DNA of 16,330 bases. Origin: Candidatus Methanomethylophilaceae archaeon. Lineage in GTDB: Archaea > Thermoplasmatota > Thermoplasmata > Methanomassiliicoccales > Methanomethylophilaceae. Made by a program: the position numbers and the translations under genes. The notes beneath the pieces were generated by a model that searched no databases, was not told the DNA's origin, and worked only from the letters and a program-made list of their open reading frames with translations. Shown one piece after another: positions 7,335 through 15,908 of this stretch; position 1 is the stretch's first letter, and each line of letters opens with the position of its first letter. Location of the stretch: positions 1 to 16,330 of the forward strand of contig JAFPVN010000146.1 in the NCBI GenBank assembly GCA_017395275.1. Direction: 5' to 3'.

Positions 7335-7371
7335 AATTATAAGGGGACAAACAGAAAATCAACGGTTTTTC
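7335..7371. promoter_or_regulatory. Divergent promoter with dyad operator, site C
   Basis: The dyad GAAAA-TCAACGGT-TTTTC lies at 7354-7371, 47 bases from the minus ATG 7306 and 49 bases from the plus ATG 7421. A TATA-like TTATAATT (7342-7335, minus) serves the 207-residue gene. The central position and equal spacing both ways suggest that one protein controls both directions. Confidence 0.6.
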
Positions 7372-7420
7372 GTTAAACCCTATTGAATAATCATCGCCTA
7401 TCAATTTCTGAGGCAACACA

Positions 7421-7531
7421 ATGGACTCAGAAGCGTACAGAAAGCCGATAAAGGAAGTGTATTCCCCGTATAAAAATGTGTTCGGATCGGGAATGGAGGC
7501 CGCATCTCCTGACGGAGGGAGCATCGATTGA
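7421..7531 (+). CDS. 36-residue ORF at the head of the helicase/transglutaminase operon
   Basis: ATG at 7421 has GAGG seven bases upstream. It lies at the same distance from the dyad operator as the start at 1373, with nearly the same preceding sequence. The product starts MDSEAYRKPIKEVYSPYKN and ends ASPDGGSID. It has no domain and no signal peptide. It could be a translated leader or a small functional protein. The next gene starts 23-32 bases after its stop. Confidence 0.45.
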   Translation: MDSEAYRKPIKEVYSPYKNVFGSGMEAASPDGGSID

Positions 7532-7563
7532 ACGAATGAACCGCCTGAACCGAAGTGATTCCG

Positions 7564-7953
7564 ATGAGAACAGCATCCGACAAGATCGCAACACAGATAG
7601 AATATGGTGATGTGCTGGCGGCCCTGCGTATGCTGGACAATATGGTCATCAATCGCATGATTCGCAGATACAGAGACATAATAGCGCTATGCACTGCCAT
7701 CATGGACACGATCTATGCCGGACATCAAGAAGGCGATCTTGAGGGTTGCAGATTCGGAGCATTCAGATACAACAAGCGCAGGAAGACCCTCCGCCTCAGG
7801 TGGAGGTACAGAAAATCGGCCCGTCTCGTTGCCATCCTGTTGATTCTCTTCTTCAGTTTCATTTTAGGCAGCGAATCGGGGATGGATTTTTCCGGGCCGA
7901 TTCAAACCCTTTACGATATACTAATGGAGACACCATCATGGAAATTAAACTAA
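7564..7953 (+). CDS. Small single-pass membrane protein
   Basis: This is a 129-residue protein from ATG 7564 (GTG at 7555 is an alternative start; neither has a strong ribosome binding site, so coupling to the upstream ORF is possible). Residues 1-60 look helical (MRTASDKIATQIEYGDVLAA, VINRMIRRYRDIIALCTAIM). A very basic stretch follows (YNKRRKTLRLRWRYRKSAR), then one hydrophobic segment LVAILLILFFSFILG at about 88-102 and a short tail. By the positive-inside rule the N-terminal part is cytosolic. It overlaps the start of the next gene by 16 bases. It may anchor the otherwise soluble products of this operon at the membrane (inference). No family is recognised. Confidence 0.65.
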   Translation: MRTASDKIATQIEYGDVLAALRMLDNMVINRMIRRYRDIIALCTAIMDTIYAGHQEGDLEGCRFGAFRYNKRRKTLRLRWRYRKSARLVAILLILFFSFILGSESGMDFSGPIQTLYDILMETPSWKLN

Positions 7954-8825
7954 GCGATAATGGAATCTACTACTGTCCGTACGATCCCGAACCAAGGATT
8001 CGCATCGTCGAAGGGATTGGGTATCTTACAAAAGGACATGTTTTCCTAAAATACGGAACAGAAAGAATACAGTTGAATGGGAGAGGGATCATACTGCCTG
8101 ACGGCGTCTACCAGAGCTCGGCAGAACCGTCTCCGGTGACCATCACAATCGATGTCGAAGATGACCAGGGGAAGACCATCATCTCAGACCCCCATGAGCT
8201 ACGTTACGCAGGATATAATGGGATCCCTCTGGGACCAAAATTTGGCGACGCCATTTACGGTGGAACGCCCTTCAATTGCGCATCAGACTACGTGGATCTA
8301 GCGAGGTTGTATCCGGCTCTCGGAAATCCAGTAGAGAACAACTTCACATACCCCTCATCAAAAAAGGCCTATAGCGAAGTAACATTCCTCTGGGGATTCG
8401 TTTCAGACTGCTTCAAAGTGAACACATGCAACGATAAGCTTGTGGAGAATACGATCATCACTCCCACCTTCGCGTCTAACATTGAGAATGGATGTTTACC
8501 TGGCAGCATATCATCTGCAAGGATGTTGGCATATCTGCTGCAGATGAGGGGGCTTGATCCCGTGATTATCAGGGATGACGATCGTGTTTTTCTAGGGATG
8601 TCAGTCGATTCGGACCTCCAATCTGTTATTCCGGTATCCATGGTGGTAATCCAGGGCACCTTCATGTATCTGGTACTGTTCGATATCGATGAACTGGACG
8701 ACCCATATGGGGCAGCGGTGAGCGGGTACGAGTACGTGAATGACGTCGGAATTTACCAACAGGACTGTTTCGTATTCACCAACGAGCTGCACAACCAGAT
8801 GGTCCGCAGGAGGTTGTATGCATGA
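7938..8825 (+). CDS. Degenerate transglutaminase-like protein
   Basis: This 295-residue protein starts at ATG 7938 (GGAGA eight bases upstream); the frame open further upstream to 7746 lacks support. Residues 1-80 look beta-rich. Residues about 185-220 (PGSISSARMLAYLLQMRGLD, then PVIIRDDDRVFLG) align without gaps to the active-site region of the transglutaminase encoded last in this operon (GSCIDLSIMIADILKMASLR, then PVIIFLDGHAVTG). In that alignment the catalytic Cys is Ser190 and the catalytic His is Arg216. It is therefore probably a catalytically dead paralogue with a binding or regulatory role. Its stop overlaps the helicase start (ATGA), implying tight co-expression. The homology rests on one short region and is moderately secure. 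Confidence 0.65.
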   Translation: MEIKLSDNGIYYCPYDPEPRIRIVEGIGYLTKGHVFLKYGTERIQLNGRGIILPDGVYQSSAEPSPVTITIDVEDDQGKTIISDPHELRYAGYNGIPLGPKFGDAIYGGTPFNCASDYVDLARLYPALGNPVENNFTYPSSKKAYSEVTFLWGFVSDCFKVNTCNDKLVENTIITPTFASNIENGCLPGSISSARMLAYLLQMRGLDPVIIRDDDRVFLGMSVDSDLQSVIPVSMVVIQGTFMYLVLFDIDELDDPYGAAVSGYEYVNDVGIYQQDCFVFTNELHNQMVRRRLYA

Positions 8826-11800
8826 CGACCGATACCAGGGAAATGATCTCACCTATAGAGAGATGCAAGAAAAACGGCAATTATCGTGACAACATCTATG
8901 CTCAGTATCTCAAGGCATCTGGATTGGATAGTGCATCCTCATTGGTCAACTGCAATGGGAAAAAGGATGTCTTCCCTCTTGATCCGACGAATGGAAAATC
9001 GCTGTTCGATGGCATTACTGTTGTTCTTGGTTCCAAAGGGAATGCCGGATACGATGAGTGGAAAGAGTTCTGCATGGCAGTCGACTCGAACAAGAGGGAC
9101 ATGGAGCTCAACAACCTCTATGCCTCGTACGGCACTCTGACAGGCCCGGAAGGAAACAGCATGCCGGTGTTGCTTATAGAGTGCAATATCTCAAAAAACA
9201 AGGGCAAAATCTCTGCCTTGCGCTTGAACTCCCCTGTAATCAACCCGGCAATCCTCTCCAAGTTGTTCAGTTCAGAGAACGCTGATGTATCGACATATTC
9301 GGAAATCTATGAAATCAGAGGTTCCGGACCTGACGAACAACTCGATGATGCCCTAAGGTATCTAAATGAATCCGGATTGGACTTGACCGAGTACAAACTC
9401 GAAATGGCATACCATATCGGTTTGTTTGCATTATCGAAGGAATACATCCCAAGGGATCTGCTGTTGATGTTCAATGAGGCCCTCATGAACAGGAACACCG
9501 AGATATTATTCGGGAATGTGGAGTACGTGTCGATACCGCACAGTGATGTCAGGATCATCTTCTATGCTGACGCTCTCGATGACTCCCAGTTGGAAGCGAT
9601 AAAGCGGATTGCTGACGGCAGGTCTTTGACAGTCATAGAGGGGCCACCAGGAACAGGTAAAACGATGGTCATTTGTAACTCCGCTGTATGCGAGATCTGC
9701 CAGGGCGGCAAGGTTGGAATGACGTCCGAGAAGAAGGCTGCCATCATTGCCGCCTATCAGAGATCGAAGGGGCTAGCCCTCAATATTTCGGAATCCATAG
9801 ATGTGATGCGGAATGATCTCTGTAACCAGGCTACGATGTCACCTGACATCGAAGTGGACTCGGATATCAATGAGGACAGCAACAGATTGCGTGACCTGGT
9901 AATGAATCTGGGCATCATGTGCAGAGGACTGAACGGGTACGGCCCTGACACTCTCCGTACGCGCAGACCTACAGGCAGAATCGAACAGTTCTCGAACAAG
10001 ATGAAATATGACATCACTGGGAGGGAATCTGAGGAGATACTAGAGGCCGCATCCTTTTCTGCGAACATATATCCTAAGTGCAAAAGGTATCTTGATATCG
10101 AGAAGAAGTGTCCTTGGATAGGGTATGCCGACACCGAGGATGCGGATGCTATCTTGAACGCCATCGAAACAGGTATGGTTGAGGGCATGAGACCGCGCGG
10201 ACTGTTCAAGCGCGCCGTGACATTCGATAAGGCATTCTCTGACAGATTCCTTGGTGGTAAAACCGTTGACATTGCCACTCTGGATACCAACCAGATACGC
10301 GAGTACTTCCGCGGAAAGAAGGTATTTGACGGTCTCTCAGACTTAGAGAAAACAATTGTCAGCGAGGCGTTCAGACTCGATTTGGCATCCAATGAGATTG
10401 TCGACAAGGTAATGGAATTCGCTGTTGCTACATATACCAAAACCATCGACGACAAATACGGTGTCGACTCCACCGTAGCGGGTTACAGAGCAATCATCAA
10501 CCGCATCTGCACTGTGGAACAGAGACTGAGACAGTACTCTCTGGGATTGGCTCAGAAGAAGGTGTCTGATGCGGCCAAGAAGCTACTCTCAATACCTGAC
10601 TTCAAGGCAGACCTGTTATGCGATTCCGTTACTAAGGAGAGGTTTCTGCGCAAATGGGGCCGTTTGATTGCATCGGTACATCCGTATATCATGGGGACAC
10701 TGGACGACATCTCTCATTATATCCCTCTCGAGAGGAACGTCTTCACCCTTGGTATAGCTGATGAGAGCTCGCAAATAGACATGGAACGTGCGGCACCGTT
10801 CATATACCGTGCTCAGAGGCTGGTTATTGTCGGCGATCGTAAACAGATGACGACAATGAAGGTTGCGAAAACAGAACTAACGTTCGGTGAGGATCCATTT
10901 GAACAGGATCTGTCCCTTCGTAGCGAGAGCCTCATGGACATAGGTGTCGCCTACGAGGAGCCGGTAACACTCAGATGCTCATACAGGTTCAAGCACAAGG
11001 AACTAGGAGCTTTTCTGAATGCCAAATTCTATGGAGGAGGACTCAACCTGATTGACAGCAGCCAATTGGACGGCGTGGTTTCGGAAAAGCCCGCCATCAG
11101 TGTCATCCATGTACCGGATAGCAGATGGGTCAACCAGTCTAATCCCAAGATGATCGAGGGGGTCATTGACTATCTCAGACACTTAACGATGATGGGCTGC
11201 GAGAAGAAAGTCAGGATCGTCACAGGAGGTTCCATAATGCGCGACAGGATGATAAGCACCATTCAGAAGTCCATGTCGAAAGAAGTACCCCTCTCCAAAT
11301 GGATAGCCAAGACACAGGACAATCTGGAAGAGGTCGTCAAGAACCTGGAAAACATGCAGGGCCTCGAGAGCGACATCACGATAATCGCCTTAGGCTTCGC
11401 ACCCGAGGAAGACGGGAGAGTCCGTAAAACTGTGTACCATCAATTCAATACGAAGGGTGGTGCCGGTCGTCTCTGCGTTGCCATATCCCGTGCTAAGGAG
11501 GAGATTGTTTACTTCACTGCATTCGGACCCGGAGAGATGGACGTATCCGGCCTCTTGCACACCGGAGCACACCTACTGAAATCCTGGAACGACTACGCTT
11601 GGGCGGTATCAGAAGGAGATACCGAAACCGTGAAGGCAATGATCGGATCCGTCAGCGGAAACATTTCAGAGATACCGACGGACGAACTGACCCCCGAACT
11701 TGCGAAGTATCTCACCGACAAGGGATATCGCATCAGAACCAATGTCTCCATGGGTACTGACAGGATAGACATCGTTGCTGAGTTGAACGGACGGCGCGGT

Positions 11801-12019
11801 GCCATCTTCTTCGATACCACGGATTATTGCAGACCCGGTGAAGCGGCTATAGGATGCGATACTTCGAGGGTTGCCTATCTAAAACAGCATGGGTTCGATG
11901 TCATTGATAAGGTCTTCTCATGGTCCATTTACATGGACGGCAAGGATGCGGTGTTCAAAGATATCGAAGCCAACCTGTCAAACGCCTTAGGAAACGAATT
12001 AACAGCAAAGGAGGAGTAA
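8822..12019 (+). CDS. SF1 (DNA2/NAM7-type) helicase with C-terminal nuclease-like domain
   Basis: This 1065-residue protein is related to COG1112-type helicases. Visible motifs are: Q motif DDSQLEAI (253-260), Walker A GPPGTGKT (274-281), motif Ia TSEKKAA (301-307), Walker B DESSQ (647-651), motif III GDRKQM (671-676), motif IV LRCSYR (717-722), motif V QGLESDIT (846-853) and motif VI RLCVAISRAK (883-892). About 340 residues between motifs Ia and II form a long helical insertion. Residues 955-1050 match the Vsr/PD-(D/E)xK-like tail of such helicases: GYRIRTNVSMGTDRIDIVAE, then AIFFDTTD, CDTSRVAYLKQHGFDVIDK and VFSWS. Asp982 in RIDIV is kept, but the usual second acid (IECDG) appears as IFFDT, so activity is uncertain. 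The first 230 residues are unassigned. It is predicted to be an ATP-driven nucleic-acid translocase. It overlaps the upstream gene, and the next gene starts one base after its stop. Confidence 0.9.
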   Translation: MTTDTREMISPIERCKKNGNYRDNIYAQYLKASGLDSASSLVNCNGKKDVFPLDPTNGKSLFDGITVVLGSKGNAGYDEWKEFCMAVDSNKRDMELNNLYASYGTLTGPEGNSMPVLLIECNISKNKGKISALRLNSPVINPAILSKLFSSENADVSTYSEIYEIRGSGPDEQLDDALRYLNESGLDLTEYKLEMAYHIGLFALSKEYIPRDLLLMFNEALMNRNTEILFGNVEYVSIPHSDVRIIFYADALDDSQLEAIKRIADGRSLTVIEGPPGTGKTMVICNSAVCEICQGGKVGMTSEKKAAIIAAYQRSKGLALNISESIDVMRNDLCNQATMSPDIEVDSDINEDSNRLRDLVMNLGIMCRGLNGYGPDTLRTRRPTGRIEQFSNKMKYDITGRESEEILEAASFSANIYPKCKRYLDIEKKCPWIGYADTEDADAILNAIETGMVEGMRPRGLFKRAVTFDKAFSDRFLGGKTVDIATLDTNQIREYFRGKKVFDGLSDLEKTIVSEAFRLDLASNEIVDKVMEFAVATYTKTIDDKYGVDSTVAGYRAIINRICTVEQRLRQYSLGLAQKKVSDAAKKLLSIPDFKADLLCDSVTKERFLRKWGRLIASVHPYIMGTLDDISHYIPLERNVFTLGIADESSQIDMERAAPFIYRAQRLVIVGDRKQMTTMKVAKTELTFGEDPFEQDLSLRSESLMDIGVAYEEPVTLRCSYRFKHKELGAFLNAKFYGGGLNLIDSSQLDGVVSEKPAISVIHVPDSRWVNQSNPKMIEGVIDYLRHLTMMGCEKKVRIVTGGSIMRDRMISTIQKSMSKEVPLSKWIAKTQDNLEEVVKNLENMQGLESDITIIALGFAPEEDGRVRKTVYHQFNTKGGAGRLCVAISRAKEEIVYFTAFGPGEMDVSGLLHTGAHLLKSWNDYAWAVSEGDTETVKAMIGSVSGNISEIPTDELTPELAKYLTDKGYRIRTNVSMGTDRIDIVAELNGRRGAIFFDTTDYCRPGEAAIGCDTSRVAYLKQHGFDVIDKVFSWSIYMDGKDAVFKDIEANLSNALGNELTAKEE

Positions 12020-12020
12020 C

Positions 12021-12923
12021 ATGTCGAAAAAATATGACCCGGATATGCAGGCAATCAAAAATGCCATAGACGAAAACAATAACTGGGAAATCAGCCACGA
12101 GGATACTGGACTTCAGGGAAAGGGTGCCAGGGACGTATCTACGGAAGGGAATTACATAGGGCGCCATGACGGTGACGATCCCGGCAGGACGGTATGTCAG
12201 CAGATAAAGATAACCGGCAAAAACATCAAGGAAATTTTGTCGCGTATCCCATTCAAGAGATACGGCAGGTACTTTGTAATCTCCGGGGGCCAATGCTATC
12301 CCGTAGATACGATGGACGAATCGGTTCCCGAGAGAAGGAATAAGATTCATGCGATCATGGACAGGATTGGCCTCAAAAACTTAAGAAGCCTGGAGATACT
12401 GTGGTATACAGATCAGTCATTCCTGGTGACATTCCCCTCAGCATTGAGAAGGGGAAACGAATATGACGAGACAAAAATCATAGCTACCGTCAGACTTCAG
12501 GGCGGTGATGAGAAGCAGTATTTCAACCTCCTAGGGGGATCGTACTCCAAATGCTCATACCCAACCGAGGGAGCAACATCTCTTTCGCTGACGGCCGATA
12601 AGTTCAATGAGAAGTTCGAGGCAGTGTTCCAGTCGATTTGCAAGAACATCGACCTAGAAGACTTCGACAACGAGCGGGAGTACAAGAAGGCACTTCTGGA
12701 GGAGTTCAAAGATTCAGCCACGCTTACTGCTGCGGGGATACAGGTAATTGATCTGCCCTTCAACTGTCCTCAGCCCAGCAAGCGGATTATCGCCTCAACC
12801 ATCAGGAAAACGGAGACCGATATCATCATAGAGGACCTTAAACGGGAGGCCCTCATCAACAAGGCGAAATCAGAGAAGGCGATTTTGGATATCCAGCGCC
12901 TTACTACGGAGGCGAGCGAGTGA
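12021..12923 (+). CDS. 300-residue protein, possibly with an SPFH/band-7-like C-terminal half
   Basis: Start ATG 12021 has GGAGGAG upstream and follows the helicase stop by one base. I do not recognise the N-terminal half. The segment from about 195 (FNEKFEAVFQSI, REYKKALLEEFKDSATLTAA, GIQVIDLPFNCPQPSKRI), followed by a charged helix from 260 to 300, resembles the end of SPFH/band-7 domains (a helix, a GI-V--V strand, then an Ala/Glu/Lys coiled coil). SPFH proteins oligomerise into scaffolds, often at membranes; here no membrane segment is seen. If correct, it could form a ring or platform for the helicase and transglutaminase. The assignment is tentative. Its stop overlaps the next start by one base (TGATG). 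Confidence 0.7.
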   Translation: MSKKYDPDMQAIKNAIDENNNWEISHEDTGLQGKGARDVSTEGNYIGRHDGDDPGRTVCQQIKITGKNIKEILSRIPFKRYGRYFVISGGQCYPVDTMDESVPERRNKIHAIMDRIGLKNLRSLEILWYTDQSFLVTFPSALRRGNEYDETKIIATVRLQGGDEKQYFNLLGGSYSKCSYPTEGATSLSLTADKFNEKFEAVFQSICKNIDLEDFDNEREYKKALLEEFKDSATLTAAGIQVIDLPFNCPQPSKRIIASTIRKTETDIIIEDLKREALINKAKSEKAILDIQRLTTEASE

Positions 12924-13369
12924 TGGAATCTATACTGGGGGATGTCTCATCCTTAACCAATTCCATGTATTCAGCAATCGGCCAGGGTTTGAAGCTCGGC
13001 ATCGATCTTGCGAAGAAAAAATGTACTGTCAGCAAGTACACACCGAAACAGATCGAGCTGTCCGACAACCCCAACATGCGTCTGATTACACCATCCGTTG
13101 GGAAGGATTCACTGTCTTTCGGCCTCCAGAACGTATCCTCCCATACCGCCAGCATTACCTGCGTGGAGGCACACAGGTACGGCACAGTGAAAGAACTCGT
13201 CAGGGTTCCCCGCAGCTTATACCCGAACGAATCATTGACCGTGAGTGTCCCGTTCGACGGGCACGATTGCTTTGTGGTAATAAACTACAGCATCTCTGGA
13301 AGGACGGATGCGTTCTTCATCGAATGCACGCATTGCGAGGAGGCAGGGGAGGATGACAACAAAGATTGA
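12923..13369 (+). CDS. Small beta-rich protein of unknown function
   Basis: This 148-residue protein starts at ATG 12923, overlapping the upstream stop by one base. The N-terminus is an amphipathic helix (MESILGDVSSLTNSMYSAIG). Residues 50-135 are predicted beta-rich (LSFGLQNVSSHTASITCVEA, ESLTVSVPFDG, CFVVINYSIS, DAFFIECTHC), suggesting an Ig-like or C2-like sandwich. The end is acidic (EEAGEDDNKD). No catalytic motif is seen. It overlaps the start of the transglutaminase gene by 17 bases, so the two are probably made together. It could be an accessory or adhesion subunit (inference). Confidence 0.7.
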   Translation: MESILGDVSSLTNSMYSAIGQGLKLGIDLAKKKCTVSKYTPKQIELSDNPNMRLITPSVGKDSLSFGLQNVSSHTASITCVEAHRYGTVKELVRVPRSLYPNESLTVSVPFDGHDCFVVINYSISGRTDAFFIECTHCEEAGEDDNKD

Positions 13370-14870
13370 AATCAGACAGATTGCCAAGTCTGAAATCGGC
13401 CCTAGGGGATACCCTGTAGCGGATCTTCGCACCGATGAAACGACCTGGGCATACGCCACTATAGATATTGACGGAAGGGAGTACAGCATGGGCATGCCCC
13501 TGTTCGAAGGACGTAGAAACATAGCATATATCCCCGATGAGAAGCTCAAAGGTTCCCATGCGGTCAAACTAACGGTCGAGACCCCTGGTACGCGCTCGGA
13601 GTGTGCGTACACAGTGAATTTCGAGATGGATGATGTGAAGGCACAGCCCACCGTAGATATCGAGGTCGGATTCGGAAAGAAAGTACCACGTCGCAGGAAG
13701 AAGGAGAAGATCGCTTCTGTAAGCATCAAATCATCCGATGATGCAGAAGCAACCCTCACCCTTTTCAAGGACGAAAGGGAGATTGTCTCCGAACCCGTAT
13801 CCCTAAAAGGCGGAAAGACGGTCAGCAAAGGAATAAGGGCCCCCACGCTGAATATGGTGTCGGGCAGGTACACGGTACAGTTAACTCTGGCGGACCGTGC
13901 ACGCCCGCTGAAGAAGTCGGGCATCATCACATTCTCCGTGCCGGAGGGCTCCGAAGGACTCGAATTCAGATGCGAATTCCCGGATGCTGCCGTCTATCCC
14001 CACCCTGTTACCGATTTGGGGAGAATTGTGTGCACCAACAACACGGGAAAGGCCGCTTCCCTGTTCGTCACCGTTTCTGTGGATGGCGAAGAGGTTGTCA
14101 AGAACATTCCCTGGACCGCTGATTCGGAATCCATATTCCCAATCAGGGCGAATGTGCTCACTGATACAGATATGTCCCACATCGTCCAAGTCTTCATCCG
14201 CGACAGAGACGGACGCTGTTACTTCGCCGACGAATCATGCATTCAGGTGATGTCGAAGTACGCCTTCGATTTGGAGAACAAGAATGAATCAACCAACGGT
14301 TTCATGACACATTACGCTGTGTACAGGAAACTCCATGGGGATATCAGGAAGGGTGGACCCATGTCACTTAAGGGATACTCGGATGGTGGAACCCACATAT
14401 TGCCGGTGCTTGAGCAGATCTACAGAGGCCTTCATACCTGCGGATTTACCTACAGCAGACTGCCAACAGAAGGTAGATACCAGTACGTACAAAACAGTTG
14501 TATGACGATGAAGAGGCGTCGCGGTTCCTGTATAGACTTGTCCATCATGATAGCGGATATCCTAAAGATGGCGTCGCTGAGGCCCGTCATAATATTCCTG
14601 GACGGACATGCCGTCACGGGGATTGAGCTCACGTCCGAGGTGAAGGAGAAGAATCTCGGCGGCGTATCGGTCATGAAACTGGAAGGAAGGAGAATCATCC
14701 CTCTGGAGTCCACCTGCCTGTGCTCCACCGGCGATGTCTATGCGGCAATCAAGGCGGGAGAAAAGTCCATCAAGGACTCAAAGACCTGCAACGTGATGTT
14801 CGTCTGTGATTATCCAGACAAACCATATGCATTCGGAGAGGAGGCGATGGTTGATTCGAAAAGCGATTGA
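13353..14870 (+). CDS. Transglutaminase-like cysteine protease/ligase with N-terminal beta-sandwich domains
   Basis: This is a 505-residue protein. ATG 13353 is chosen because GGGGAGG immediately precedes it and the upstream in-frame extension is unsupported. Residues 1-300 are beta-rich, probably two or three Ig-like domains. Residues about 315-480 form a transglutaminase-like core with Cys393 in RRRGSCIDLSIMIADIL, His419 in IIFLDGHAVTG, and a following PLEST (450-454) where this class has its third polar position. The pattern of an R/GTC-DL motif, then L-P-II and GHA-G, is what I recall from transglutaminase-like domains associated with large SF1 helicases, sometimes in one polypeptide. Here the two functions are separate genes of one operon. 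The likely chemistry is peptide cleavage or acyl transfer; the substrate is unknown. There is no signal peptide, so it is cytosolic. Confidence 0.82.
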   Translation: MTTKIEIRQIAKSEIGPRGYPVADLRTDETTWAYATIDIDGREYSMGMPLFEGRRNIAYIPDEKLKGSHAVKLTVETPGTRSECAYTVNFEMDDVKAQPTVDIEVGFGKKVPRRRKKEKIASVSIKSSDDAEATLTLFKDEREIVSEPVSLKGGKTVSKGIRAPTLNMVSGRYTVQLTLADRARPLKKSGIITFSVPEGSEGLEFRCEFPDAAVYPHPVTDLGRIVCTNNTGKAASLFVTVSVDGEEVVKNIPWTADSESIFPIRANVLTDTDMSHIVQVFIRDRDGRCYFADESCIQVMSKYAFDLENKNESTNGFMTHYAVYRKLHGDIRKGGPMSLKGYSDGGTHILPVLEQIYRGLHTCGFTYSRLPTEGRYQYVQNSCMTMKRRRGSCIDLSIMIADILKMASLRPVIIFLDGHAVTGIELTSEVKEKNLGGVSVMKLEGRRIIPLESTCLCSTGDVYAAIKAGEKSIKDSKTCNVMFVCDYPDKPYAFGEEAMVDSKSD

Positions 14871-14884
14871 ACTGCTGTCCTACC

Positions 14885-14916
14885 GCTGCCGAACAATTCG
14901 GCAGCAAACTTTTTTT
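14885..14916 (+). terminator. Hairpin plus T-run after the transglutaminase gene
   Basis: A perfect nine-base stem, GCTGCCGAA / TTCGGCAGC with loop CAA, ends at 14905. Four bases later comes a run of seven T. It lies 14 bases after the operon stop and before the convergent gene, so it should end the long plus-strand transcript. Confidence 0.8.
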
Positions 14917-14979
14917 AAACGGCGGGTAACCCCCAACACATCATGCCAGACAGCCCTCCAACTTGCCCATTAGTGCCGA

Positions 14980-15903
14980 TCATTTCGAAATCACTGGTAT
15001 TGGATTGAGCCCCTCTTTCTTCATGTATTTAGAGAAGGATGCCTTAGACGGTGTGGTGATCTGGCAATGTTTGCCACGTAGTTTGTAAGTTAACGGATCC
15101 GCACCCAGGTTCATTATCTGTTCGCGTATCGCCCCTATCATCGTACTGTCATTCGGGATAAGATCCCCCTCTTTGACGACATATCCGATGATTGCATTAC
15201 CCGGATTGTCCGATCCCGATAACGCGCTTAGCGGGAGAGCGACTAGATATGCCGAGACAGAAGGCGACATCAGAGCATAGCGCTGAATGCCGTCAGAAAG
15301 TTCCGGTTCCATGATGATATCGACCAGTTCCTGAAAGCCGTCCAGATTCCATACGGAATCGGGAACGCATATCCTCTTCGGCATGTTACCGTCATCGATA
15401 TAGAGGATCATTTCGCGTTTGGATGATTGGTCGACGAATTTCGGCCTCAGGACCTGAGTCAGAGAATCGCTATCCTGCAAACGGATAGGGAAACGATCCT
15501 GCGCCTTGCTGTTTCCCAATCCCCATATGCCGTGATCCCTCATCAGCCTGATAAACGCGAAATACAGATCCCCGTCGCTCAATGCATCCTTTGATAGTTC
15601 TTGATCACTGACGATGCCGATGAAGAAGCGGATCTCACGCCCCCACTTATCTTTGGAATACTTGTCCCCGCCCAAGGCAGATTCTAACGAACAGCCGGTA
15701 TTTGCCAAACCATAGATATAATACGGGCCGATCGGCTCATCAACTATCTCTTTTCTCCCATTCCTGTACGCTTCATCGGTTTTTTCCGAACACAATTTGA
15801 AAATAGTTCCGTCGTCACTGAAGAAATCCGGCTGGCAGACGAAACGATTCGTGGGGTGTTCGAACACCTCGCCGTTGGAATACATCAATAGTCCGAAACT
15901 CAT
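14980..15903 (-). CDS. Unknown 307-residue protein
   Basis: I do not recognise a family. ATG 15903 is chosen (GGAGTG upstream) and follows the preceding stop by five bases; a longer TTG-initiated form is less likely. The N-terminus MSFGLLMYSNGEVFEHP has no signal peptide. The protein alternates hydrophobic strands and helices (EIRFFIGIVSDQEL, DLYFAFIRLMRDHGIWGLG, REMILYIDDGN, SAYLVALPLSAL, NAIIGYVV). The C-terminus is basic (YKLRGKHCQITTPSKASFSK). It is probably soluble and forms a two-gene unit with the upstream possible GTPase-like protein. It is convergent with the helicase operon and separated from it by a terminator, so it need not belong to that system. Confidence 0.7.
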   Translation of the reverse strand: MSFGLLMYSNGEVFEHPTNRFVCQPDFFSDDGTIFKLCSEKTDEAYRNGRKEIVDEPIGPYYIYGLANTGCSLESALGGDKYSKDKWGREIRFFIGIVSDQELSKDALSDGDLYFAFIRLMRDHGIWGLGNSKAQDRFPIRLQDSDSLTQVLRPKFVDQSSKREMILYIDDGNMPKRICVPDSVWNLDGFQELVDIIMEPELSDGIQRYALMSPSVSAYLVALPLSALSGSDNPGNAIIGYVVKEGDLIPNDSTMIGAIREQIMNLGADPLTYKLRGKHCQITTPSKASFSKYMKKEGLNPIPVISK

Positions 15904-15908
15904 CTCTT

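Noticed and set aside
9757..10473. 238-codon minus-strand ORF inside the helicase gene
   Set aside because: It lies wholly antisense to a gene with clear helicase motifs, has low-complexity Ser/Leu-rich translation and no recognisable domain.
13308..13352. Longer start for the transglutaminase
   Set aside because: The 15-codon extension is Arg/Ser-rich and overlaps the upstream gene more deeply; the internal ATG has a strong ribosome binding site.
13232..13930. 232-codon minus-strand ORF across the transglutaminase start
   Set aside because: Antisense shadow of two well-supported overlapping genes; no ribosome binding site or domain.
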